This document shows positions 6,915 through 16,665 of a stretch of 64,000 nucleotides of DNA, in pieces. The stretch lies in the NCBI GenBank assembly GCA_965203265.1, contig CBDBBV010000002.1:434001-498000 (forward strand), in the 5' to 3' direction. Positions within the stretch are counted from its first letter, which is position 1; each line of letters opens with the position of its first letter. Below the pieces are notes generated by a model. The model saw only the letters and a list, made by a program, of their open reading frames with translations, had not been told where the DNA came from and ran no database searches. This stretch comes from JAHRAW01 sp965203265 (GTDB taxonomy: Bacteria > Pseudomonadota > Gammaproteobacteria > Arenicellales > Poriferihabitantaceae). The translations under genes and the position numbers were made by a program.

Positions 6915-7300
6915 GCTGGTTTGGTGAATCCACCCCGCGCCGCGCGTAACTGCGCCAGAGCGATGGCGACGATTTCCCCCAACGCTTCTTCCTCGCTGGT
7001 TTGGCTGGCGGCGGCGCGGCTGAAGGCGGTGGCCAGTTTGAGGGCTTCGGGGGAGAGGGTGAGGCTGCGCTGGCCGCGCGGCGGGCCGACATAGAGCTCC
7101 AGTTCGAGGGCTTGGAGGACATCGGCCACGCTGGTGAATCTGGAGTCGCGTCCCTCGAGTATGTAGCGCATGGCTTGGTTGTAGAGGCCGGCGCGCTCGG
7201 CCAGTTTCCAGTGGCTGACGCCGAGCTCGTCCACCCGCGCGCGCACGGCATCGCGCAGGGTTTTGAGGGCGGGATGGTCGGATCGGGTTACGGCGGGCAT
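6911..7300 (-). CDS. XRE/HTH-type transcriptional regulator
   Basis: From ATG 7300, 129 residues: an N-terminal helix-turn-helix (ALKTLRDAVRARVDELGVSH, KLAERAGLYNQAMRYILEGR) and a LQALELELYVGPPRG segment common in small XRE regulators, then a helical C-terminus. A TACATT -10-like element (minus strand, 7313 to 7308) ends seven bases before the ATG, and no ribosome-binding site is visible, so a leaderless, autoregulated transcript is plausible. It is the first gene of a four-gene operon and overlaps the ATPase start by 4 bases. Its promoter lies inside the broken 5' end of MuF copy 2. Confidence 0.72.
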   Translation of the reverse strand: MPAVTRSDHPALKTLRDAVRARVDELGVSHWKLAERAGLYNQAMRYILEGRDSRFTSVADVLQALELELYVGPPRGQRSLTLSPEALKLATAFSRAAASQTSEEEALGEIVAIALAQLRAARGGFTKPA

Positions 7301-8363
7301 TTTGCTAAATGTAGCACTTTTCGCGGCGCTTGTGCGGGCGCTGGCGGAGGGGCAGACTCTGGAGACCTTCCGCAAGGGGCTGGCGCCGCGCCTGCGCAAG
7401 TTGGGCTGGGCGCCGCCCACGGGGGTGGATTCCATCCCGCACCGACTCCGGACAATCTACAACGCCAATATGCGCTCGGCGCGATCGGCCGGGCATTGGC
7501 ACACCATCGAGGAGACGAAAGAGTCTTTCCCCTATCTGCTCTACTCGCTCGGCCCGTCGAAGGTGCATCGGGATTGGCATGTGCGTTGGGCCGGCACGCT
7601 GCTCCCGGTGGACGATCCGTGGTGGGACACGCATTTCCCGCCGAACGGCTGGGGCTGTAAGTGTTGGGTGCGGCAGGTGAGCCGCCGCCAGCAGGCGCGG
7701 TTGAAAGACGCCGGAGCGCACACCACGGCGCCGCCGCTGGAGATGGAGACTTGGATTCATCCCACCACCGGGCGCACGGCGCGGGTGCCGAAGGGCATCA
7801 ATCCCGGGTGGGAATGGAATGCCGGCAAACATCGGGAACTGGGCGTGCGCATGGCGTTCGCCGACCACATCGAGAAGCTGCTGAAGGTGAATTCGGCCGG
7901 GCGCGGGGAGGCGATTACGCGGGCGCGGATTGCCGAGGATTTGGGCGGGGCGGGGTTTGCGCTCATCTACAAGAAGCAGAAGGCGGTGGGGGAATCCGAG
8001 CGCACCAAACCCCTGCCGAAAAAGCAAGATCAATTGCGCGTGCCGGTGGGGGTAATCCCTGATGATTTGCAGGCGGATATGGGGACGCGCCGACCGGTGC
8101 TGTCGCTATCCGGCTACACCATCGGCAAGCAGAAGGCATCGCACCCGGAAGTCAAACCGGCGGATTACGCGATGGTGCAACGGATTTTGGACGGCGATCG
8201 CATCCTCCCGCAGAGCGACACCCACCGAATCGGATTCGCGCAGGATGACGAGGGGAAGTGGTGGGCGGCGGCTTGGAAGCGGACGCAGGATGATGGAGAA
8301 GCGTTGTTGCTCAATCTCCACCGCACAACCGCGCGGCGTGTGCCCGATACAGCAAATCGCTAA
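7263..8363 (+). CDS. MuF-like phage head protein with C-terminal nuclease-like domain, copy 2 (5'-truncated)
   Basis: No convincing start: the frame opens at a TTG inside the antisense XRE gene, and recognisable MuF sequence begins near 7308 (VALFAALVRALAEGQTLETF). The body is near-identical to copy 1 up to 7962, with the WWDTHFPPNGWGCKCWVRQV and NPGWEWNAGKH motifs. After that the C-terminus is different in sequence (LRVPVGVIPDD, LSLSGYTIGKQKASHPEVKP, GFAQDDEGKWWAAAWKRTQD, then an NLHRTT end) but follows the same PBECR-like plan. It has lost the MuF N-terminus, like copy 1. Inference: shared body plus swapped tip, as in polymorphic toxins. Confidence 0.65.
   Translation: MRAGWSDRVTAGILLNVALFAALVRALAEGQTLETFRKGLAPRLRKLGWAPPTGVDSIPHRLRTIYNANMRSARSAGHWHTIEETKESFPYLLYSLGPSKVHRDWHVRWAGTLLPVDDPWWDTHFPPNGWGCKCWVRQVSRRQQARLKDAGAHTTAPPLEMETWIHPTTGRTARVPKGINPGWEWNAGKHRELGVRMAFADHIEKLLKVNSAGRGEAITRARIAEDLGGAGFALIYKKQKAVGESERTKPLPKKQDQLRVPVGVIPDDLQADMGTRRPVLSLSGYTIGKQKASHPEVKPADYAMVQRILDGDRILPQSDTHRIGFAQDDEGKWWAAAWKRTQDDGEALLLNLHRTTARRVPDTANR
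7387..7962 (+). repeat. Long direct repeat, copy 2 (MuF body)
   Basis: Counterpart of 3656-4231, same length (576). The interval between the copies contains the four-gene minus-strand operon, so recombination between the repeats would excise or invertedly expose nothing else: deletion would remove the operon and one tip domain. Confidence 0.85.
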
Positions 8364-8501
8364 AGAGAAGGTAGTGGCGCTTGCGGGGCGGTCAACTCCC
8401 GGCGGAATTCTTCCCGGCACAACCTGGCTCAAGCGCCAACCGAACAATATCCCCCCGCAAGGGCACTGTCAACCGATTTTTTCAACCAAGAGGTAACCAT
8501 T

Positions 8502-8723
8502 ATGGCAACTCAACCGAAGCCGCGAGGCATCATCACCAAACTGGCCGAACTGGAGCAACAAGCCCTCGCGCTGGTCGCGCAGATCAAACAAGCCAACCCC
8601 AGCGGCGAGGCGCCGCGCTGGGCGAGCATCGCCCGCACCGACCTACAACAGGGCTTCATGGCCGCCAAGCGCGCGGCCTGGGGCGGCGATTCCGCACCAC
8701 CGCCGCCGGATGAGGCGGCGTAA
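8502..8723 (+). CDS. 73-residue conserved protein downstream of MuF, copy 2 (unknown)
   Basis: Near-identical to the gene at 4782 (differences around residues 42-49). The shared leader (8461 onward) contains CAACCGATTTTTTCAACC and AGAGG before the ATG. It again ends in GGDSAPPPPDEAA. It comes 138 bases after the MuF copy 2 stop. Function unknown; constant partner of two different MuF tips. Confidence 0.6.
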   Translation: MATQPKPRGIITKLAELEQQALALVAQIKQANPSGEAPRWASIARTDLQQGFMAAKRAAWGGDSAPPPPDEAA

Positions 8724-8769
8724 TCCGCCCTGACTCGGGCGGCTAGGCGAAAAAATGGCGAAATAGGGG

Positions 8770-8798
8770 TTGTCAAATGCCGAAAAATGGGCTATAAC
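8770..8798 (+). promoter_or_regulatory. Sigma70-type promoter of the autotransporter locus
   Basis: TTGTCA (8770-8775), 17-base spacer, TATAAC (8793-8798): close to consensus. Transcription would start near 8805, giving a leader of roughly 218 bases before GTG 9023 that contains the leader ORF and the poly-C tract. Confidence 0.7.
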
Positions 8799-8870
8799 CC
8801 GCCCAAGTCCCATTCCCGAGGCGGTCGAATAGCCGCCACACCAACCCTACCAACCGAGAGGATCACCAAC

Positions 8871-9022
<152 letters not shown>

Positions 9023-9035
<13 letters not shown>

Positions 9036-12000
9036 GCGCCCGCCGAACGCGCGCCGCATCGGGCGCATTCATCCGCTGTCTCGCGCTACTCCCCACGCTG
9101 TTGTTTGGCGCGGTGTTGCTACTCGACGCCGCCCCCGCAGTCGCTCACAGCTACATCAGTCCCACCCTTACCGTGGCCGTGCAGACGGAGGCGTTGAATG
9201 TCACCTTCAGCAAACCCACTTCCGGGGATGTTCAGGGCACCTTTGTGCAATACCGGACCAAGTCTCCACAAGGCAATTGGCAAGACGCCGGCTCCAAGTC
9301 GAAGGCACAGTGCTTCGGTCAAGCCCCCGTGCAAACGGACTGCTCCATCACGATTTCGAGCCTGACCGGCGGCACGACGTATCAGGTCCGGGGGAGTTTC
9401 CGAGCCGCCAATCATCACCATTGGTCCAGCCCCGTGGACGGCACGCCCACCGCCAGCACCACGCAATCCAACAACGCCAACCTGAGCGCCCTGACCGCCA
9501 CCAGCAGCACGAGTTCAACGGGCTCCTTCTCGGCTCTGTCCATCGGCACCTTCGCCGCCGCCACCATCGCCTACACCGCATCCGTGGCCAACACCATCAC
9601 CCATGTAAAACTGACGCCGACCAGAGCGCAAGCCAACGCCACCATCAAGGTCGCCAAGAGCGGTAGCACCCTGACGGCAGTAAACAGCGGCTCGGCCAGC
9701 GCCGCCATCGCCCTTTCCGTGGGCGCCAATGCCATCTTGGTCGAGGTAACCGCCCAAGACACCACCACCAAGAAAACCTACACGGTAACCGTAACCAGAG
9801 CATCGGCGACCGCCACACCCACGGCGCAGTGGGCCAATTCGACTTACTCGGTAACCGAGACCGACGCCGACCAAGAGTTGGCGGTTACCATCAACTTCTC
9901 CGCCGCCACAACCGACGCCGTGATACTTACCGTCGGCAACTCCGGAACCGCAACTAGAAGCGGCACGGACTGGGAGTACAAGTCGGGGACAACATGCGGC
10001 GTCGCCGCCTCGGGCGTTACCAGCACCACCTGCACCCTCGTCATCAAGGGCGACAACCTCGAGGAATCCGCCGAAACCATCATTCTGACCCTGACGGCGG
10101 TCGTCTCCGGCACGGTTACCATCGGCACCACCTCGGCCACCACGATAACCATCACCGACGACGATTCGCCAACGCAGTCCTCCAACGCCAATCTGAGCGC
10201 CCTGACGGCCAGTAGCAGCACGAGTTCGGGGGGCACCTTTTCGTCTCTGTCCATCGGCACCTTCGCCTCCGCCACCACCGCCTATACCGCATCCGTGGCC
10301 AACACCATCACTCATGTAAAACTGACGCCCACCAGAGCACAAGCCAACGCCACCATCAAGGTCGGCAAGAGCGGCAGTCTGACGGCGGTGAACAGCGGCT
10401 CGGCGAGCACCGCCATCAGCCTATCCGAGGGCGCCAACGCCATCTTGGTCGAGGTAACCGCCCAAGATTCCACCAAGAAAACCTACACGGTAACCGTAAC
10501 CAGAGCGGCGGCGACTACGACCGCGCCGGTTTGGTCGGCCACGCTGACGCCTGAGGCGTTAGGCAGCGGAGGCCAAGGCTGCAGCACTAAAACCAACTGT
10601 GATTCGAAGTTGACGGACAATAGCTTTACGGTGGGCAGCACGGACTTTTATTTCACTCACTTGGCGGAATACGACAGTGGCACTTTTAGCGGACAACTGA
10701 GGTTCCAGCTAAATCAGGCTCCGAATAACGCTCTGAAGGCCATGAAACTTTGTGTCGGCTCGACCTCATTTTCGCTGTCGAGCCCCCTTGACACGCTGTT
10801 CTTTTTCGCCAACGCCAACCTGGCCTGGTCCGCCGGTACCGGAGTCTTCCTGAGCATCGTGGGCAACAGTGCGGCCTGCCCGTCCGCCCCCGCTACCCCC
10901 ACGGTAACCCTCTCGGCCACGCCGACCACGGTTGCCGAGGGTTCCTCGGTTACGGTTACCGCAACCCTTTCGGCGGCGGCGGCAGCCACCTTCACCATCC
11001 CCATAACGATAACGGCGGATAGCGCGGAAACCACAGACTACAGTGCGCCGGGCAGCCTAGAGATCGCTTTCGGCGCAACTACCGGCACGGCCACCATCAC
11101 CACGGCGCAGGACACCGACACCTACGACGAGACCTTCACCGTGGCTCTGGGCGCACTGCCGACCGGAGTATCCGCCGGCAGCACCACCTCGGTGGTGATC
11201 ACCATCGACGATGACGATGCCGCGACCACGACCCCCACCACGGTAACGCTGGTGGCTGAGCCGAATCCGGTGGTGGAGGGCGAGCAGATAATACTCACGA
11301 TGACGCTGTCGAAGGCGCCGGTGGCAGATTTTTCAATCGTGGCAAGGGTAACCTCGAGTACGGCTGAGGAAGGCGACCACGGTTTTACGGAAGATCTTCG
11401 CTTCGATTTCCCCATTGGCGTCACCGAGGCCAGTTCGATAGTCGCAACGACGGTGGACGCCGACACCGATGACGAGACCTTCACGGTAGGTCTAGGCACC
11501 CTGCCTTCGGGAGTAGTCGCCGGAGACCCTGCCTCGGTAACGATTACCATCACCGACAAGACCCCCAGCGTGCGTTTCAGCGCCACCTCCATACGCCTCA
11601 ACGAAGGGACAACGACCACCTATACGGCGAGGCTGAGCGCACAGCCTTCGGCCAGAGTAACGATGGCGCTGAATACCAACACCAAACTCAATGAAAAACT
11701 GACGGTTGCGCCGGAGAATCTGGCTTTCACCACGAGCAACTGGAATACGCCGCAACCCGTTACCCTCACCGCAAAAACCGATGCGGACTCCGAGCACGAT
11801 GAAGTAGACCTGTTCTATTCGCTCTCCGGCGACAGCGACTACACAGGATTACCGGCGAGCAACCGCACGGTCAAGGTGTTGGTGGTGGACGCCGACGGCT
11901 CGGCTTTCCCCACGGTGTCGCTTTCGGCCTCGGCGAATCGGGTAACCGAGGGTTCGCCGGTAACCATTACCGCGGCCCTCTCGGCGGTGCTGACTACCGA

Positions 12001-14317
12001 TGTGGTCATTCCGATCAGTTTGATCGCGGGCACTGCCGAGCCGGACGACTACGGCACGCTCGATTCCATCACCATTCCAAGCGGCGACCTCACCGCCACC
12101 GCCACCCTCACCACCAATCAGGATATCGACACCGATGACGAAACCCTCACAGTGCAGTTGGGCGCACAGTTACCCCTTACCGTGGACGCGGGTAGCCCGA
12201 CTTCGCTGTCGCTCACCATCGAGGATGACGAACCCATCTCCAGCCTACCCACCGTGTCGCTGTCGGCTACGCCCAATCCGGTGCGCGAGAACGAGTCTTT
12301 GACGATAACGGCGACTTTGTCATCGGCGGTGGATAGGGATGTGACCATTGCGATAACCCTTACTCCCGGCGGCGGCGCGGTTGACGCGGATGCAGGCGAT
12401 TACGGTGCGCTCAATTCCATCACCATTCCCGCCAACTCCACCAGCGCCAGCGAAAGCATCCGCATCAACGATGACTCGGATGACAAGGACAAAGAGACCT
12501 TCACCATCACCCTCGGTAACTTGCCGGTCGGCGTGCGCGCCGGTAGTCAGCGCGAGGTGGTGGTTACCATCGATGACGATGATCCCCTCGGCCTGATCCT
12601 CTCGGCCAACCCGCCGCGCGTGGGGCCGGGCGGTACGGTGGTGGTAACGGCCATGTTGGATGAAAGGCCGCCATCCGATGCTACGGTAACGATCGAAGTT
12701 GTCGGCGACACTGCCGCCGACGCGGCGAAGGTGTCCGAGGATTACACCAGCGATCCGATCTTGCCAACCACCCTGACCATCCCCACCAACGCCCAGAGCA
12801 GTAGCAATGCGGTTACCATCGAGATCGCGCAGAACGCCACCATCGGGCGCACCATCACTCTCACTGCGACCACCCCCATCGGCGGCCTGACCTTAACTTA
12901 CGAGCAGGTGATCACCATCGTGAACGACTTGGAGCCGGTACATCAGGCGGTAGTGCCCGAAGTGGCGCGCGCCGTGGCCGGACGAGTGAGCGGCGCCATT
13001 TCCGCACGAATCGGACAGGTGTTCGAGGCAAGCGGAAGCGCAACGAGCGGCGCCTCGGCCAGTCTCGGCGGTCAACGCACCCTATCCGGCGCACTCGTCA
13101 CCCACGCCCCGAACTTGCTGAACGGCCACCGCCCGATGCGTGACCTGTTGCACAACTCCCACTTCGTCTTGCCCCTGAACGGCGGCGGCGGTAACAACGG
13201 CGCATCTTCGCTATCCCTGTGGGGCGGCGGCAAATACACCAGTCTCTCCGGCGAGAACGATGGCCAATCGTTTGACGGCAGTTTGCAAGGCGCCCAACTC
13301 GGCGTAGACACCAAATTGCGCGACAACCTACTGGCCGGCATGGCGCTTTCGTGGAGTCAGGGCGCATTCGACTACGAAACCGAAGCCGGCAAACAAGGCG
13401 ACTACGAGATCGACCTGATCAGCCTGCACCCCTACTTCGGCGGACGCGGCGAGCAGATGGAATGGTGGGCGAGCGCCGGTTACGGCAGCGGCGAAGTGGA
13501 GATCAGCCCCGATGACGGCTTGGCCTCGACCAACGATGTAACCCTACAAACTCTGAGCGTGGGCGGCAGTGGCCAAATGTGGGCCGATGAAACCGGTGCC
13601 CACATTCGCCTCAAGGGAGAGTTCACGCAAACCGAAATGGAAATCGAGGAAAGCGCCGTGCAACCGGATTCCCTCACGGTGAGTGCCACCCTCATCCGCA
13701 TCGCGCTGGAAGCGCGCCGCACGCAATCCTTGCGCAACGGCAGATCGCTAACCCCCTCCCTATCCCTCGGCGCCCGCCACGACGGCGGAGACGGCAACAC
13801 CGGCACCGGCGCGGAAATGCGCGGCACTGTGCACTACCACAACCCGCGCACCGGCGTGAGCGCCTCCGCCTCCATGCACACCCTACTCGGCCGCAGCGAC
13901 TACGAGGAATGGGGGATTATGGGCATGGTGCGGCTGTCCGCCGGTGCCGACGGTCAGGGCCTATCCTTCGAAATGAGCCCCGCCTACGGCAATAGCGGCG
14001 GCGCGGATGCGAGCGGTAGCGGCAGCGGCCAAATCTGGTCGAACGGCCTACGCGAGGACGCCGCCCACATCGCCGAGGATGCCGGCGGCCAACTGGAAAT
14101 GCGCTTAGGCTACGGCCTGCCGACCCCCGGCGAGCGAGACGGCCTGCTGACTCCATGGAGCGGCATGACCTTGCACGATGACGGCAACCGCTATCGCCTG
14201 GGGCTGGATTGGGCAACCGGCGGGCCGTTCACCTTGCGCCTACACGGAGAACGGCGGGAGACGGTAGGCGCGGATGCCGACCATGCGGTCTTGCTGAAGG
14301 GCGAGGCGAGATTCTGA
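9023..14317 (+). CDS. Giant Calx-beta/cadherin-like autotransporter adhesin
   Basis: 1,764 residues from GTG 9023 (AGGAGG 12 bases before; ATG 9032 is an alternative). Order: signal peptide (ALLPTLLFGAVLLLDAAPAVA), an Fn3-like domain (about 45-143), a cadherin-like beta-sandwich repeat at about 149-260 and again at 387-495, and some seven Calx-beta-type repeats with DDD-terminated calcium-binding edges (ITDDDS, TIDDDD, TIEDDE). A C-terminal autotransporter-type barrel (about 1370-1764) ends in aromatic phenylalanine (KGEARF). Predicted role: surface-exposed, calcium-stabilised adhesin anchored by its own barrel. The upstream poly-C tract suggests variable expression. A terminator follows at 14387. 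Confidence 0.88.
9467..10507 (+). repeat. Duplicated cadherin-like domain inside the autotransporter
   Basis: About 335 bases at 9467-9802 recur at 10181-10507 with high DNA identity (same NANLSALTA, FAAATIAYTAS/FASATTAYTAS, ANTITHVKLTPTRAQANATI segments). A Calx-beta unit lies between. This is recent domain duplication, and recombination between the copies could change protein length in frame. Confidence 0.8.
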
Positions 14318-14386
14318 TTGCAGATCAATGGATGGCGGGCGGCGTTGGTGGCGCCCGCCGTCCACCATTCCCTCAACCTTTTTCCC

Positions 14387-14424
14387 AAGCGGTAGCGTAT
14401 TCTCCAGCGCTACCGCCTTTTTTT
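14387..14424 (+). terminator. Rho-independent terminator after the autotransporter
   Basis: GCGGTAGCG (14389-14397), a 10-base loop, CGCTACCGC (14408-14416), then seven Ts (14418-14424). A second GC hairpin without a T-run (14334-14359) precedes it. Confidence 0.85.
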
Positions 14425-14460
14425 GTTCTGCGCTCGGTGGCGGTGATTGGTGGACAAAAG

Positions 14461-15084
14461 ATGGTCGTTTCGTTACTGCTGTACTCACTCACGGAAGCAT
14501 TGTTCTCGGCATCGCCCGGTCCGGCGGTGGTGATGATCGTGGCGCTGGCAATTTCCGGCAGCTGGAAAGATGTACACGCCGCCATTGTCGGCATTCTCTT
14601 GGGGAATTTGATCTATTTCGTGATTTCCTGCGTGCTCATTCTGGGCGTTACCCAGTATGACGACGATTTTTTCCGATACATCAAGATCGCCGGTGCCGCG
14701 TATCTATTGTATTTCCTGTTCAATTGATATTTTTTCGCACAGTTGGACGGCAGCGGCGATGAAGTCGAACAATGGAGCGGCGGCAAGGCTGGATATTTCT
14801 TCTTGGGCGGGTTCGCAATGCAACTCGCCAACCCGAAGACAATTTTGTTCTTCAGCGCGTTTCTGCCGCAGTTCGTCAACGCCGACTACAACATACCGAT
14901 GCAATTCTCCATCCTGGCCCTATTATCCTGGAGCATCGAATATGCCATTCTGCTCGGATACGCAACGGCTACAAAATCGCTGTTAGGTCGCCTCGCAACC
15001 GACTGGAACAACAAGCTGGAACACTTCGGCAACGCCGTCATGCTGGTCGCAATCGGCTGGAGCATGGTTTCCATTTGGTTTTAG
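14461..15084 (+). pseudogene. LysE/RhtB-family amino-acid exporter, interrupted by in-frame TGA
   Basis: ATG 14461 begins VSLLLYSLTEALFSASPGPA, the conserved LysE-family start, and continues LLGNLIYFVISCVLILGV and IKIAGAAYLLYFLFN up to a TGA at 14725-14727. Downstream, in the same frame, the family sequence continues with GFAMQLANPKTILFFSAFLP to TAG/TAA at 15084. Total length (about 207 codons) fits the family. A single base change (probably TGG to TGA) therefore splits the gene. Either it is a recent pseudogene or a sequencing error. Six membrane helices would be expected in the intact exporter. Confidence 0.75.
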
Positions 15085-15108
15085 GTCGCCCTGCCGACAG
15101 CCGAGGAA

Positions 15109-16665
15109 TCAGTCGTACACCACGCGAAAACCGATGCTCGCGGAGCGGTGGTTCAGGGGCACTGCTCGGCCAAACACGCTGCGCGCCGTAACCCGACCCG
15201 GCAGGAGCCAATTCCCGCCCTGCACCCAAGCGGCATAACCGCCCTGCTCGGCGCTCAACGAACTCGTCCATTCCGAAACATTGCCGGCCAGATCGCGCAC
15301 ATCGGCGGCGGTGCGGTCGCCCTCCGTCAGGCCGCAACTTCGCACGCCCGGTTGCGGCTGGTCGCCGGTGGCGGCGACGCCAGCGGCGTAGCGATCACCC
15401 CAGGGATACGGGTTTGCCTCGGGCCCCGCCGCCAGCAACTGCCATTCCTCGAGGCGCGGCAACCGCCCGCCGGCCCATCTGGCGAAGGCGTCCGCGGCCC
15501 ACCAGCTGATGCCGCTCACCGGCAGTTCGGGCTGCTCGAGCTGTTGCGCCCAATCGAGCGGCGTGTAGTCCTGCCAGCGCGGCTCGTGCTCATTGGCGAA
15601 CAGGCCGAGGCGCACCAGCGGATGGCGCAGGAACGCCTGATACTCGGCGCGGCTGACCTCGCAGCGCGACACCTCCAGCCGCCGCGCCCGCCGCTCGCCG
15701 AGCAGTTGACGCGCCTGACGCTGCTGCGCCGTGGGCAGTATCGTGGCCACCCGCGCGAGGCGCAGGTCGCGCGGCAGGCCGAGGGGATATTCGCCGCCGG
15801 CAATCTCCGCCAGCTGAGACGGCGCGCCCCACGGCGGCGGCGTGCTCGGCGGTTGATCGTAGACGCAGCGGAAGCCGAGATGGTGGCTGCGGGTTTGCGC
15901 GTCGATTTCCAGCCACGAGGCGGAGAGCGCGTACAGCGCCCGCCCGTTCGCCCGCACCGCCGGTGCGCCGTGCGCTGCCGGTCGGGGGATGCGTGCCGCG
16001 CGTGAGCCGTTGCTCCATTCCATCGCATTGCCGGCGAGATCGTGCACGCCCTCGGGAGTGGCCGCCGCCGGGTGGGCGCCGCACGGTTGGGAGGCGTTGC
16101 GGTGGGCGTCCTGATAGGGCCAGAAGGCGTCGTCGAAGGTATCGCCCCAGGGATACAGGCGGCCGGATTGCCCAGCCGCCAGCGCCTCCCATTCCTCGGC
16201 CCAGGGCAGGCGGCCACCGGCGGCGGCGCAATAGGAGGCGGCACCGGCGTAATTCACGCCGCTCGCCGGAGAGCGTAGGAGGCCGGCGATGCGGTGGCCG
16301 CTCGATGAACTGTGCAGGGCGGCGGCGCCGACTTGCGCGCCGCTGCCGCTGCGTTGTTGCCATCTGGCAAAGCGCTCGAAGTCGATCTGGCGCACCTCGC
16401 AGCGATCGGCCCACAGGGGGGCGATGGTTTCCACGCGCGCGAGTCGCGACAGGCGCCGCCGCAATTCGTCGCCGAAATAGCCGCGCTCCAGGGCGGCGAG
16501 CAATGCCTCGTCGAAGGCGCGCGCGCGGGCGCTGGCGGACTCCTTGAAACCCAACGACACAACCACCGTGTCATCGCGCAGCCCGAATTCGCCGAAGCGC
16601 GTCAGCGACAACAGCAGTAGCAACAATACGCCGAGGGCGACGGCGACGATTCGGTAGCGTTTCAT
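15109..16665 (-). CDS. Membrane-anchored protein with two FGE-sulfatase (SUMF1-like) domains
   Basis: 518 residues from ATG 16665. An N-terminal membrane helix (VAVALGVLLLLLLSLTRFG) is followed by two FGE-sulfatase folds: residues about 90-270 (GVNYAGAASYCAAAGGRLPW, LYPWGDTFDD, GVHDLAGNAMEWSNG, LGFRCVYD) and about 300-518 (VSRCEVSRAEYQAFL, GGRLPRLEEWQLLAAGPEAN, YPWGD, DVRDLAGNVSEWTSS, IGFRVVYD). The cysteines needed by true formylglycine-generating enzyme are not evident at GGNWLLPG, so a structural or ligand-binding role in the periplasm is more likely than sulfatase activation. It overlaps the upstream gene by 4 bases and is last in an operon with an ExbB/ExbD-like pair. Confidence 0.8.
   Translation of the reverse strand: MKRYRIVAVALGVLLLLLLSLTRFGEFGLRDDTVVVSLGFKESASARARAFDEALLAALERGYFGDELRRRLSRLARVETIAPLWADRCEVRQIDFERFARWQQRSGSGAQVGAAALHSSSSGHRIAGLLRSPASGVNYAGAASYCAAAGGRLPWAEEWEALAAGQSGRLYPWGDTFDDAFWPYQDAHRNASQPCGAHPAAATPEGVHDLAGNAMEWSNGSRAARIPRPAAHGAPAVRANGRALYALSASWLEIDAQTRSHHLGFRCVYDQPPSTPPPWGAPSQLAEIAGGEYPLGLPRDLRLARVATILPTAQQRQARQLLGERRARRLEVSRCEVSRAEYQAFLRHPLVRLGLFANEHEPRWQDYTPLDWAQQLEQPELPVSGISWWAADAFARWAGGRLPRLEEWQLLAAGPEANPYPWGDRYAAGVAATGDQPQPGVRSCGLTEGDRTAADVRDLAGNVSEWTSSLSAEQGGYAAWVQGGNWLLPGRVTARSVFGRAVPLNHRSASIGFRVVYD

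Noticed and set aside
15109..16665. True formylglycine-generating enzyme activating a sulfatase
   Set aside because: No sulfatase gene nearby, the catalytic cysteine pattern is not apparent, and two domains are fused behind a membrane anchor. A structural or binding role fits better.
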